In this document: positions 24,464-32,999 of the stretch, one piece after another
How positions within the stretch are numbered: position 1 is the first letter of the stretch
Layout: each line of letters opens with the position of its first letter
Assembly: GCA_029261925.1 (NCBI GenBank)
Contig: JAJDAJ010000104.1
Location: 62,001-126,000, forward strand
Length of the DNA: 64,000 nt
Source: Deltaproteobacteria bacterium
GTDB taxonomy: Bacteria; Myxococcota_A; UBA9160; SZUA-336
Direction of reading: 5' to 3'
Program-made: the position numbers and the translations under genes
The notes under the pieces: generated by a model
What the model was told of the DNA's origin: nothing
Databases searched by the model: none
Seen by the model: only the letters and a program-made list of their open reading frames with translations

Positions 24464-27253
24464 CTACGCCGCCTCGACGCGCACCGCGCAGTACTTGAAC
24501 TCGGGGATCTTGCCGTCGGGATCCAGCTCGTCGAGCGTCAGCAGGTTCGCCGCGGCCTCGCGGAAGTGAAAGGGCATGAAGACGGCGCCCTCGCACTCGC
24601 GATCGGTCACGCGCGCGCGCAGCCAGACCTCGCCGCGGCGGCTCACCACGCGCACCCGGTCGCCCGCGGCGATCCCCAGACGCGCGGCGTCCGCGGGGTG
24701 CAGGGCGACGAATGCCTCGGGCTCGAGGCCGTCGAGCGCCCGCGTGCGGCGGGTCATGGAGCCCGTGTGCCAGTGCTCCAGCAGCCGTCCGGTGTTGAGC
24801 ACCAGCGGGTAGGCCTCGTCGGGCAGCTCGGGCGCGGCCGTCCACTCCGCCGGCGAGAAGCGGCCTCGGCCGCTCGCGGTCGGGAAGTCGTCGGAGAAGA
24901 GCACCACCGGACCGTCCTCGTGCTCCGGGTCGGGGTTCGGCCAGAGCTTGCCGGTGTCCCCGAGGTTGGCGTGCGAGAGCGTGCGATAGGCGTCGGTCAG
25001 GGCCGCCATCTCGTCGAAGACCTCGGAGGGCGAGTCGTAGCGCATCGGGTAGCCCATGCGGCTCGACAGATCGCAGACGATCTCCCAGTCGGGGCGCGCC
25101 TGACCGGGCGGATCGAGCACCGGACGACCGACCTGCACGCGCCGGTCGGTGTTGGTGTAGGTCCCCAGCTTCTCCAGGTACGAGGCCGCCGGCAGGATGA
25201 CGTCGGCGAACTCGGCCGTCTCGGTCAGGAAGATGTCCTGTACCGCCAGGAACTCCAGGTTCGAGAGCGCCTGGCGCACCTTGTTGATGTTGGGGTCCGA
25301 CAGGAAGGGATTCTCGCCCATGATGTACATGCCCCGGATCCGCCCCTCGAGCGCGCCCCGGGTGATCTCTACCACCGTCAGCCCGCGCTCCGGATCCAGC
25401 TCGCGCCCCCAGGCGCGCTCGAACTTGGCGCGCACGGCGGGGTCGTCCACCGGCTGGTAGTCCGGGTAGACCATCGGTACCAGGCCGGCGTCGCTCGCGC
25501 CCTGCACGTTGTTCTGACCGCGCAGTGGATGCAGCCCCGCTCCGGGCCGGCCGACGTTCCCGGTCAGCAGCGCGAGGGCGATCAGGCAGCGAGCGTTGTT
25601 CGTGCCGTAGACGTGCTGCGAGATCCCCATGCCCCAGAAGATGATCGCGCTGCCGGCCCCGGCGAAGGCCCGCGCGACCTCGCGCAGCGTGCCCGCATCC
25701 ACCCCGCAGATCGGCGCAGCCACCTCGGGCGAGTAGCGCTCGACCACGCCGCGGAGCTGCTCGAAGTTCTCGGTGCGCTGCTCGACGAACGCGCGATCCT
25801 CGAGACCTTCCTCGATGATCACGTGCATCAGGGCGTTGTAGAACGCCACGTCGGTGCCGGGCTTGAGGCGACAGTACCAGTCCGCGTGCTCGGCGATCGC
25901 CTCGCGACGCGGATCGACCACGATCATGCGCATGCCTCGTGCGCGCGCCTGCTTGAAGAACGTGGCCGCCACCGGGTGGTTCGCCGTCGTGTTGGAGCCC
26001 GCGATCAGCGCGCAGCCGGCGTTGGCGACGTCGCCGTAGGTCGTGGTCACCGCGCCGCTGCCGATGCACTCCAGGAGCGCCGCGACGCTGGAGGCGTGGC
26101 AGAGCCGCGTGCAGTGATCCACGTTGTTGGTGCCCCAGCCGGCGCGGATCAGCTTCTGGAAGAGGTACGCCTCCTCGTTCGAGCACTTGGCGCTGCCGAA
26201 GCCGGCCAGGGACCCTGGGCCCGAGGCGTCGCCGATCTCGCCGAGGCGACGCGCGACCAGGTCGAGCGCCTCGTCCCAGGTCGCCTCGCGGAAGGCGGGC
26301 AGGACCTCGTCGTAGTCGACGATCCCGCCCGGCTTGCGGCGTCCGTCGTGCTCCCCGCGCACATCGCGCGACAGCGGCCCGCGGGGACGATGGGAGTCGC
26401 GCCGGATCAGCGGCACCGTCAGGCGCTGCGGGTGGCGCGCGTAGTCCCAGCCGTAGCGTCCCTTGACGCAGAGCCGCTCCCGGTTGCCGGGGCTGCTGCG
26501 GCCCTCCGCGAAGACGATCTCGTTGCGCGGGCGGTCCACGTGGTAGGTCAGCGCGCAGCCCACGCCGCAGTAGGGGCAGACGGTGTGCACCGGCTCCAGC
26601 TCCTCGCGCGGGCGCAGCTCGACCCCGAGCGGCCGGTCCACCAGCGCGCCGGTCGGGCAGGCGGCGGCGCACTCGCCACAGGCGACGCAGCTGCTCTCGC
26701 CCATCGGGTCGTCGAGGTCGAAAGCGATGCGCGCCTCGTGCCCCTTGCCCGTGCGGCCGATCACCAGGTTGCCCTGCACGTCGTCGCAGGCGCGCACGCA
26801 GCGGTCGCACAGGATGCAGGCCTGGTGGTCCACCGCGATCACGCGCGACGAGTCGTCGCGCCTGCGCGCTTCTCCACCGGGCAGGCCAGCGCCCCAGGCG
26901 TCGTACCGCCGGGCCAGCGCGAGCAGGGCGTTGTCGCCCAGCGCGCGCTCGCGGGCGTCGGTCTCGGGGTCGGGCTGCTCGGACATCAGCAGGTCGACCA
27001 GGCGCGCACGATGCGCCTCGATCTCCTCGCCGCGCGTGCGCACCTGCATGCCCGGCTCGCAGGGGCGCACGCAGGCCGCCGCCAGCGCCCGGCCCCCGAC
27101 GTCCACCACGCACATCCGGCACACGCCCACGGGCTCCAGGCCCGGGGAGTGGCAGAGCACGGGCACGTCGATGCCGGCCCCGCGCGCGGCGTCCCAGAGC
27201 GTGGTGCCCTCGGGCACCGAGACCTGCCGGTCGTCGATGGTCAGCTCGATCAC
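24464..27253 (-). CDS. Formate dehydrogenase alpha subunit (Mo/W-bisMGD, Cys active site)
   Basis: Catalytic subunit of an NAD-linked cytoplasmic formate dehydrogenase, 929 residues from GTG 27253. An N-terminal NuoG-like [2Fe-2S] domain (C34, C45, C48, C61) is followed by two 4Fe-4S motifs (CILCDRC near 146-152; CVACGECAAAC near 189-199). The MopB domain then starts with the [4Fe-4S] set C226, C229, C233, C262. DHCTRLCHASSV carries Cys385-His386, the molybdenum or tungsten ligand pair that is Sec-His in some homologs. A short Arg/Gly-rich insertion is seen at about 286-312. GTG overlaps the AOR stop (GTGA). The fused NuoEF three genes upstream supplies the diaphorase. Confidence 0.9.
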   Translation of the reverse strand: MIELTIDDRQVSVPEGTTLWDAARGAGIDVPVLCHSPGLEPVGVCRMCVVDVGGRALAAACVRPCEPGMQVRTRGEEIEAHRARLVDLLMSEQPDPETDARERALGDNALLALARRYDAWGAGLPGGEARRRDDSSRVIAVDHQACILCDRCVRACDDVQGNLVIGRTGKGHEARIAFDLDDPMGESSCVACGECAAACPTGALVDRPLGVELRPREELEPVHTVCPYCGVGCALTYHVDRPRNEIVFAEGRSSPGNRERLCVKGRYGWDYARHPQRLTVPLIRRDSHRPRGPLSRDVRGEHDGRRKPGGIVDYDEVLPAFREATWDEALDLVARRLGEIGDASGPGSLAGFGSAKCSNEEAYLFQKLIRAGWGTNNVDHCTRLCHASSVAALLECIGSGAVTTTYGDVANAGCALIAGSNTTANHPVAATFFKQARARGMRMIVVDPRREAIAEHADWYCRLKPGTDVAFYNALMHVIIEEGLEDRAFVEQRTENFEQLRGVVERYSPEVAAPICGVDAGTLREVARAFAGAGSAIIFWGMGISQHVYGTNNARCLIALALLTGNVGRPGAGLHPLRGQNNVQGASDAGLVPMVYPDYQPVDDPAVRAKFERAWGRELDPERGLTVVEITRGALEGRIRGMYIMGENPFLSDPNINKVRQALSNLEFLAVQDIFLTETAEFADVILPAASYLEKLGTYTNTDRRVQVGRPVLDPPGQARPDWEIVCDLSSRMGYPMRYDSPSEVFDEMAALTDAYRTLSHANLGDTGKLWPNPDPEHEDGPVVLFSDDFPTASGRGRFSPAEWTAAPELPDEAYPLVLNTGRLLEHWHTGSMTRRTRALDGLEPEAFVALHPADAARLGIAAGDRVRVVSRRGEVWLRARVTDRECEGAVFMPFHFREAAANLLTLDELDPDGKIPEFKYCAVRVEAA

Positions 27254-29031
27254 GCTCGCTCCTCCGGAGGCGCGAGACCGAGCTCGCGCCAGCGCTCCGG
27301 CCTCAGGTAGCCGCCGTCGGTCCAGCCGCGCGCGCGGTTGTACGCGCGGATCATCCGCGCCAGGCGCGCGGCGTCGAGGCGCGCGCTTCCCGGCGGCGCG
27401 TCCGGAAGCGGCTCGGAGAGCAGCCGTTCCGGCAGCCGGTCGTCGGCGGGGACCCAGCCCTCGCGCACGTTGAAGGCCTTTCGCAGGTCGACGATCGCCG
27501 CCGCCCGCTCGCGGAGCTCGGCCGCACTGTAGTCCATGCCCGTCACCTCGCGCAGCATTCCGGCGCCGTCCTCGTACAGGTCGTCGAGGGCGCCGCGCAG
27601 GAACTTGCACAGGATCAGCGAGTCGATCAGCGCGGCGCGGTCCTCCGGCTCTACCGCCAGCGCCGCCGCGCGCGCGTCGCCGCGCAGGCGATCGACGCGG
27701 TCCGAGAAGTCGAGCTCGTAGGCGCCGCTGCGATTGTGGTCCGCACCGCGCGTGTTGACCGCCAGACCCAGCGCCATGGTCTGCAGGGCGCGCGGCTCGT
27801 AGCCGGGAAGCTCGAGGCCCTTGACCTGGGGCGCGAAGTCGATACTGCCGCCGCCCAGCACGAGCGCCACCCGACGCGACCCCTCGCCCAGCAGCGCCCC
27901 CGGGCCGCGGCGTGCCGCGATCGCGTCGATCAGCGCGAGCAGGCCCGGACCGTCGCCGAAAGCCGGAGCCCTGTCGAGCAGGCCGCGCTCGCCGCACTCC
28001 ATGGCGAAGGCGATCGTCGCGCCGGTCGAGATGGTGTCCATGCCCAGCGCGTCGCAGCGGCGGCTCGCCTCGAGCACCACGTCGGGATCGTCGATCCCGC
28101 ACAGCGGACCGAGCGCGTACAGGCTCTCGTACTCCACCCGGGTCTCGCCGCCATCGGCGATCGCCCAGACGTGCTCGCACCCGATCGTGCAGCTCGCGCA
28201 GGAGCGCCGCGCGCGCTCGCGCTGCGGCTGTAGCTCCTCGGCCGAGAGCCGCGCCGCGCCCTCGAAGCGCCCACGCTGGAAGTTGCGCGTGGGGAGCGCC
28301 GAGATCCGGTCGAAGGCCAGCAGGTTGGCCGCGGTGCCCAGCTCGCGGTACTTCGCGGTGGACGGCCCCAGCGAGCGGCGCGCCAGCGCGCGCGCGCGCC
28401 GCACGACGGCCTTGCGATCGGCCACGCGCGGATGCTCGCTGCCGCGCACGACCACGGCCTTGAGTCGCTTGGCCCCCATCACCGCGCCCAGGCCGCCGCG
28501 CCCCGCGTGACGCCCGTCGTTGGACAGCGTGGCGAAGCGCACGCCGGCCTCCCCGGCGGGACCGATCGCGGCGACGCGGCCGCGATCCGCGAGCGCGTGC
28601 GCGGTCTCCGCCGCGCTCAGCCCCCAGAGCCCGGTCGGCTCGAGCCCCCCGTCGACCCAGATCGAGGGCACGGCACAGCGACCGGTGAAGACCAGCGCGT
28701 CGACGCCCATGGCCTTGCCCTCGATCGCGAAGTGCGAGCTCGAAAGCGCATCACAGATGAAGCCCGTCAGCGGGCTCTTGGCCACGACGGCGAGCTTGGC
28801 CGAGGTGGTCAGCGGGGTGCCGACCAGCGGCGAGAAGCAGAAGATCAGCGGGGCCTCGGGGGCCAGCGGATCGACCCCGCGCGGGGCCTCGCGGTGCAGC
28901 AGCCAGGCACCCAGGCCGACGCCGCCGATCCAGCGCCGCAGCTCGTCGGGATCGAGGGCGATCCGCTCCGCGCGACCGCTGGTGAGGTCGCAGCGCAGGT
29001 AGGCGCCGTGGTGGCCGTGCACCTCAGCCAC
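27250..29031 (-). CDS. Aldehyde:ferredoxin oxidoreductase (tungsten/molybdopterin)
   Basis: Cytoplasmic AOR-family enzyme, 593 residues, oxidising aldehydes to acids or reducing acids with low-potential electrons. The N-terminal beta domain (GAYLRCDLTSGR, WIGGVGLGAWLL) is normal, and the [4Fe-4S] cysteines are C278-x2-C281-x3-C285 and C475 (LILCKF). The pterin-contacting motif KGLELPGYEPR lies at 404-414. The GTG start overlaps the MobA-MoaD stop by 8 nt. NuoEF in the same operon suggests the NAD-dependent type of AOR, whose electrons go through an FAD/Fe-S subunit. Direct use of ferredoxin remains possible. Confidence 0.92.
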   Translation of the reverse strand: MAEVHGHHGAYLRCDLTSGRAERIALDPDELRRWIGGVGLGAWLLHREAPRGVDPLAPEAPLIFCFSPLVGTPLTTSAKLAVVAKSPLTGFICDALSSSHFAIEGKAMGVDALVFTGRCAVPSIWVDGGLEPTGLWGLSAAETAHALADRGRVAAIGPAGEAGVRFATLSNDGRHAGRGGLGAVMGAKRLKAVVVRGSEHPRVADRKAVVRRARALARRSLGPSTAKYRELGTAANLLAFDRISALPTRNFQRGRFEGAARLSAEELQPQRERARRSCASCTIGCEHVWAIADGGETRVEYESLYALGPLCGIDDPDVVLEASRRCDALGMDTISTGATIAFAMECGERGLLDRAPAFGDGPGLLALIDAIAARRGPGALLGEGSRRVALVLGGGSIDFAPQVKGLELPGYEPRALQTMALGLAVNTRGADHNRSGAYELDFSDRVDRLRGDARAAALAVEPEDRAALIDSLILCKFLRGALDDLYEDGAGMLREVTGMDYSAAELRERAAAIVDLRKAFNVREGWVPADDRLPERLLSEPLPDAPPGSARLDAARLARMIRAYNRARGWTDGGYLRPERWRELGLAPPEERA

Positions 29032-29842
29032 CGGCCGCCGCGTCCATCACGATCACGTGCTCGTCCGCGCCAATCGGCACACCGGCGCCGCGCAGGAACG
29101 CGCCGCCGTCGAGCGACACCAGGTAGTGCCGCGACAGCTCCCCGCCGGCGACGGCCCCGAGCTCCGGGCCGGCGTGCGCGAGCACCCCCGCAAGGGTGTC
29201 CACGGGCACCTCGAGCTCGGCATGGCCGGTGCGCCGCCGCGCCTGGCCGAGCAGCTCGAGCGTGGCGCGCGCCTCCGGATCGTCGGCGCGCACGGCGGCC
29301 AGGTAGTCCCCGGGCGTGTTGAAGCCGCGCGTCGGCTCGAGCGACGGGAGCTCGTGCGCCTCCACGCGCCGGAAGTCGAGCGCCTCGAGCAGGTCCAGCG
29401 GCCGGCGGCGGCCCGCCGCGAGCAGCGCCTCCGCCGCGGCCCCCGCTGCACGCGGGTATACCGCGCAGAGCGTCTGGACGTGACCGTCCAGCACGGGCGC
29501 GGCCGCGTCGCCGAAGCCGAGCAGCGTCTCGATGAAGGCGCGGTCGAGCCAGGGCGCGTCGGTGCCCACCGCGATCGCGCGGTCGGCGCGGATCGCCGCG
29601 AGCCCCTCGCGCAGTCCGGCCAGCGGGCCTAGCCCCGGCTCGCGATCGACCACGACGCGGGCGTCGAGCGCCGGCAGCTCGAGATCGGGCGCACTCACGA
29701 CCACGACCTCCTCCACCACCTCGCGCAGGCGCGCCACCACGTGCGCGACCATCGGGCGCCCGCGCCACGGCAGCAGCGCCTTGGGGCGACCCATGCGGGA
29801 CGAGCGCCCGCCGCAGACGACGATACCGGCCGCGCCGCCCAC
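29024..29842 (-). CDS. Fused MobA (Mo cofactor guanylyltransferase) and MoaD-like sulfur carrier
   Basis: Two-domain cofactor protein, 272 residues. Residues 1-185 are MobA: VVCGGRSSRMGRPKALLPW is the GTP-binding signature, with GTDAPWL the metal-binding motif. Residues about 190-272 read as MoaD: RATLELLGQARRRTG is the ubiquitin-like first strand and the last residues are DAAAGG, ending exactly in the Gly-Gly that is adenylated and thiocarboxylated. MobA normally ends near residue 190. The start GTG directly abuts the NuoEF stop. It sits between two pterin enzymes, so it likely serves FDH (MGD cofactor) and the AOR (unmodified pterin). Confidence 0.85.
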   Translation of the reverse strand: MGGAAGIVVCGGRSSRMGRPKALLPWRGRPMVAHVVARLREVVEEVVVVSAPDLELPALDARVVVDREPGLGPLAGLREGLAAIRADRAIAVGTDAPWLDRAFIETLLGFGDAAAPVLDGHVQTLCAVYPRAAGAAAEALLAAGRRRPLDLLEALDFRRVEAHELPSLEPTRGFNTPGDYLAAVRADDPEARATLELLGQARRRTGHAELEVPVDTLAGVLAHAGPELGAVAGGELSRHYLVSLDGGAFLRGAGVPIGADEHVIVMDAAAGG

Positions 29843-31429
29843 TCAGCCGGCTCCGGGTCCGGGCACCCGGTCGAGCAGCGAGACCAGCGGCGCGAGCGCC
29901 ACCTGACCCAGTCCGCAGATGCTGGTACGCGCCAGCGTCTCGTGGAGCTCGCGCAGCTGCTGGCGGCTGCCCGCGTCGAGCGCGCCGTCGTGCTCGAGCA
30001 GCTGCACGGCCTTCTGGGTGCCGATGCGGCAGGGCACGCACTTGCCGCAGGATTCGTTGCGAAAGAAGCGCGTCACGTTGAGCGCCACGTCGAGCAGCGC
30101 CCGGCCCGCGGCGACGAAGATCACCGCTCCCGACCCCAGCATCGAGCCGGCGCGCTGCAGGGCATCGAAGTCGAGCGGCGTGTCGAGCGCCTCCGGGCCC
30201 AGGAACGGACTCGAGGCCCCACCGGGCGCGATCGCACCCAGCTCCGCGCCCGCGCGCACACCACCGCAGGCCTCGAGCAGCTCGCGCAGCGGCGTCCCCG
30301 TCGGAACCAGCAGAACCTGCGGCCGCTCGACGTCACCGCTGATGCTGACGAACTTCTGGCCCGTGAATCCCTCGCGCCCGAGGCCGAGCCACCACTCCGC
30401 GCCGCGGCGGATGATCGCGGCGGCGTGTGCGAGGGTCTCCACGTTGTTGATCAGCGTCGGCCGACCGTTCAGCCCGCGCTGTCCCGGAAACGGCGGCTTG
30501 TTGCGCGGCTCGCCGCGGCGATCCTCCATGCACTCGAGCAGGGCGGTCTCCTCGCCCAGGATGTAGCCGCCGGGAGAGACGAAGACGTCGATCTCGAACG
30601 GCCGCCCGGGACCGAGCGCGTCGGGGCCAACGGCGCCGGCCTCGCGTGCGCGCACCAGCGCCAGCTCGAGGGCGTGCCGCTCCGGAGCATACTCGTGGCG
30701 CACGAAGACCGAGCCACGCTCCGCCCCGACGGCGTGCGCCGCCAGCGCCATGCCCTCGATCACCAGGTGCGGCAGGTCGCGCAGGATCTCGCGGTCCTTG
30801 AACGTGCCGGGCTCGCTCTCGTCGGCGTTGCAGATCACGTGGCGCGGCGCGGGCTCTGCCGCGACCAGCGCCCACTTGCGCGCGGTCGGGAAGCCGGCAC
30901 CTCCCATGCCGCGCAGACCGCTGCGCTCGATCTCGGCGATCAGCTCCTGCGGCGGGCGCTCCCGCGCCGCGCGCAGCGCGCCGTGGTGCTCGCCGGGATC
31001 GCCGTACGGGTCGGCGGCGGGCCAGCGCGCCGGGACCAGTGTGACACGGGGCGATTCGCCATCGAGGGCGCGCTCGGCCGCGGCACCCGACGCGTCGAGG
31101 GTGATCACCTCGTCGCCGACCTGGGCGGCGGGCGCGGCGTCGCAGCGGCCCAGGCACGAGACCTCGCCCAGCTCCACCTCGCGCCCCGCCAGGCGGGCGC
31201 GGGCCGCCGCGGCCGCGCGCGCCCCACCGGCCAGCATGCAGGCGAGGTCGCGGCAAACGCGGACCTCGCCGCCGGGCGCCGGAGGCGTGCGCCGGAAGTG
31301 CGTGTAGAAGGAGGCCAGCCCCTGCACCCGGAACAGCGGTGCGCCGGTCTCCCGCGCCACGTCGCGCAGCGTGTCGGGGCTCAGCCAGCCCTCCCGCGCC
31401 TGCGCCCGCAACAGAGCCTCGAGCAGCAT
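29843..31429 (-). CDS. Fused NuoE-NuoF diaphorase subunit of NAD-linked formate dehydrogenase/AOR
   Basis: NAD-reducing electron-transfer protein. Residues 1-120 are NuoE-like with a thioredoxin-fold [2Fe-2S] set C59, C64, C92, C96. The rest is NuoF-like: GMGGAGFPTARKW, NADESEPGTFKDR (FMN/NAD), GGYILGEETALLE, and the [4Fe-4S] ESCGKCVPCRIG with a late cysteine in TSICGLGQ. I chose ATG 31429 (528 residues). TATCAT ends 7 nt before it, suggesting a leaderless transcript, while TTG 31447 gives 6 more residues without a ribosome site. It heads the FDH/AOR operon. The two domains are FdsG and FdsB in other organisms. Confidence 0.92.
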   Translation of the reverse strand: MLLEALLRAQAREGWLSPDTLRDVARETGAPLFRVQGLASFYTHFRRTPPAPGGEVRVCRDLACMLAGGARAAAAARARLAGREVELGEVSCLGRCDAAPAAQVGDEVITLDASGAAAERALDGESPRVTLVPARWPAADPYGDPGEHHGALRAARERPPQELIAEIERSGLRGMGGAGFPTARKWALVAAEPAPRHVICNADESEPGTFKDREILRDLPHLVIEGMALAAHAVGAERGSVFVRHEYAPERHALELALVRAREAGAVGPDALGPGRPFEIDVFVSPGGYILGEETALLECMEDRRGEPRNKPPFPGQRGLNGRPTLINNVETLAHAAAIIRRGAEWWLGLGREGFTGQKFVSISGDVERPQVLLVPTGTPLRELLEACGGVRAGAELGAIAPGGASSPFLGPEALDTPLDFDALQRAGSMLGSGAVIFVAAGRALLDVALNVTRFFRNESCGKCVPCRIGTQKAVQLLEHDGALDAGSRQQLRELHETLARTSICGLGQVALAPLVSLLDRVPGPGAG

Positions 31430-31435
31430 GCCCCG

Positions 31436-31441
31436 ATGATA
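31436..31441 (-). promoter_or_regulatory. -10-like element TATCAT of Mo/W operon
   Basis: TATCAT on the minus strand, five of six matches to TATAAT, ends 7 nt before ATG 31429. It supports a separate transcript for NuoEF rather than read-through from frd. Confidence 0.5.
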
Positions 31442-31504
31442 GGCCAAGCCGCGGCCCGGACCGCGCTCGAGCAGCTCCCGCGGCGCGAGCCGGTACCGGC
31501 CGGC

Positions 31505-31849
31505 TCAGAGAGCGCTGACGGCCGAGATCGTCGCCACCGTACCGGCGATCGCCAGCGCGTAGGAGACCCAGGCACCCGCGGCGGCCGCACCGTGGCCCAG
31601 CAGATCGAGCAGGAGGTGGCGGAGGTGGTGCATGCAGTGCCAGAGGACCAGCGAGAAGAAGCTGATCAGGAAGATCTTGCCCGGGAGGCTCGCCGCCATC
31701 GCGTGGACCCGGTCGTAGGACAGCCCGCCGAGATCGCTGCCCAGGAGCAGCACGCCGACGATCAGACCCGGCAGGAAGATCGCGGCCAGGAAGCCGCCCG
31801 CACCGAAGATCATCCAGAGCAGGGGCTCGATCCGGTGAATCAGGCTCAA
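31505..31849 (-). CDS. frdD: Fumarate reductase membrane anchor subunit D
   Basis: Inner-membrane anchor, 114 residues, with three hydrophobic helices (about 8-36, 56-82 and 86-112). LLWMIFGAGGFLAA and the histidine-rich VLWHCMHHLRHLL are FrdD features. With FrdC it forms the quinol site of a heme-free fumarate reductase. The ATG overlaps the FrdC stop (ATGA). It is the last gene of the unit frdA-frdB-frdC-frdD, 75 nt ahead of the NuoEF operon. Confidence 0.9.
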   Translation of the reverse strand: MSLIHRIEPLLWMIFGAGGFLAAIFLPGLIVGVLLLGSDLGGLSYDRVHAMAASLPGKIFLISFFSLVLWHCMHHLRHLLLDLLGHGAAAAGAWVSYALAIAGTVATISAVSAL

Positions 31850-32262
31850 AGCACACCTCCGAGCACCAGCAGGGTCACGACGAAGCCCGCGACGAAGACG
31901 CCGAGCACGCCCACGAAGAGCACCGGAAGGGGCAGGCCCGGCCCGGGGATCGGGCCGACGCGGCCCACGGCGATCTTGCGGGTGAGCCAGGCCCAGCGGA
32001 TCGTGAAGTACACGGTGAACGCCAGCACGACCCAGCTCAGGGCCAGGGTCGGCCCGCTGCTCATCGAGCCCAGGTAGCCCTGCCAGGCCTCGGGTCCGTC
32101 GGCGAGCGCGCGCACGCCCAGCAGCAGCTGCACGGAGGCGATCGCCATGAACACGCTGGTGAACGCGAACAGCACGTAGTTGCGGTAGCGCGCGTGGCCC
32201 AGCGGCCAGCCGCTGGGCGGCCGCGCGGGCGCGACGCGGGTCGGGGACGTGGTCTGGCTCAT
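31846..32262 (-). CDS. frdC: Fumarate reductase membrane anchor subunit C
   Basis: Membrane anchor of 138 residues, ATG 32262 overlapping the FrdB stop by 4 nt. Three transmembrane segments (about 32-52, 70-90 and 110-137) follow a polar N-terminus with GWPLGHARYRNYVLF. The longer open frame upstream is noise inside frdB. Presence of separate FrdC and FrdD anchors, without a typical heme-binding His pattern, marks the E. coli QFR-type (type D). Direction of reaction in vivo, fumarate reduction or succinate oxidation, cannot be read from sequence. Confidence 0.88.
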   Translation of the reverse strand: MSQTTSPTRVAPARPPSGWPLGHARYRNYVLFAFTSVFMAIASVQLLLGVRALADGPEAWQGYLGSMSSGPTLALSWVVLAFTVYFTIRWAWLTRKIAVGRVGPIPGPGLPLPVLFVGVLGVFVAGFVVTLLVLGGVL

Positions 32263-32999
32263 GTCATGCTCTTCCTGGGCAGGATGTGCGTCCACTGCAG
32301 CGCACCGGTCACCTTCGCCTGCTGGATGGCCATGGCCGGGTCGACATGCTTGGGACAGACCTGGGAGCACTCGTTCGCGTACGAGCAGGCCCAGACGCCA
32401 TCGTGGCCGTGGATCGCGTCGTAGCGGTCGGCGTTTCCCTCGTCGCGCGAGTCCAGGTTGTACCGGTGTCCCAGCGCGATCGCGGCCGGCCCGACGAACT
32501 CCGGCTCGTTGGCGAGCACGGGGCAGGCGGCGTAACAGAGCGCGCAGTTGATGCACATGCTGAACTGCTTGAACTCCTCGAGCTGCTCGGGCGACTGCTG
32601 GTACGCGCCGTCGGCCACGTCCTTCTCGATCTTGCGCACGATCCAGGGCTTGACGCTCTGGATCTTCTGCACGAAGTCGTCGAGCTCGACGATGAGATCG
32701 CGGACGATCGGGAAGTTCGACAGCGCCTCGACGCGGATCGTGCCCTCGTAGTCGCGCACGAAGGCGTTGCAGGTGAGCAGCGGGCGGCCGTTGACCAGCA
32801 TCCCGCAGCTCCCGCAGACGCCCATCCGGCACGACCAGCGGTGCGAGAGCGTGGGATCGACGTCGTCCTTGATGGCATTGAGCGCGTCGAGCACGACCCA
32901 GTCGGGCATGCACGGGACCTCGTAGGTCTCGAACACCGGCTCGTCGTCCTGCTCGGGCCGGTAGCGGAGGATCTCGAACTTGCGAACCACGGTCTCCAT
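32259..32999 (-). CDS. frdB: Fumarate reductase/succinate dehydrogenase iron-sulfur subunit
   Basis: Electron-transfer subunit of 246 residues. The [2Fe-2S] motif is RWSCRMGVCGSCGMLVNG followed by C in LLTCNAF. The [4Fe-4S] motif is CINCALCYAACP, and the [3Fe-4S] ligands are in the later CSYANECSQVCPKHVDP segment. All are intact. The ATG overlaps the FrdA stop by 1 nt (TGATG). It links the FAD in FrdA to the quinol site of FrdC/FrdD. Confidence 0.95.
   Translation of the reverse strand: METVVRKFEILRYRPEQDDEPVFETYEVPCMPDWVVLDALNAIKDDVDPTLSHRWSCRMGVCGSCGMLVNGRPLLTCNAFVRDYEGTIRVEALSNFPIVRDLIVELDDFVQKIQSVKPWIVRKIEKDVADGAYQQSPEQLEEFKQFSMCINCALCYAACPVLANEPEFVGPAAIALGHRYNLDSRDEGNADRYDAIHGHDGVWACSYANECSQVCPKHVDPAMAIQQAKVTGALQWTHILPRKSMT

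Noticed and set aside
24464..28180. Single 1238-residue frame reading FdhA with a large N-terminal extension
   Set aside because: The first 309 codons are antisense-type noise overlapping the AOR gene; GTG 27253 with GTGA overlap is the true start.
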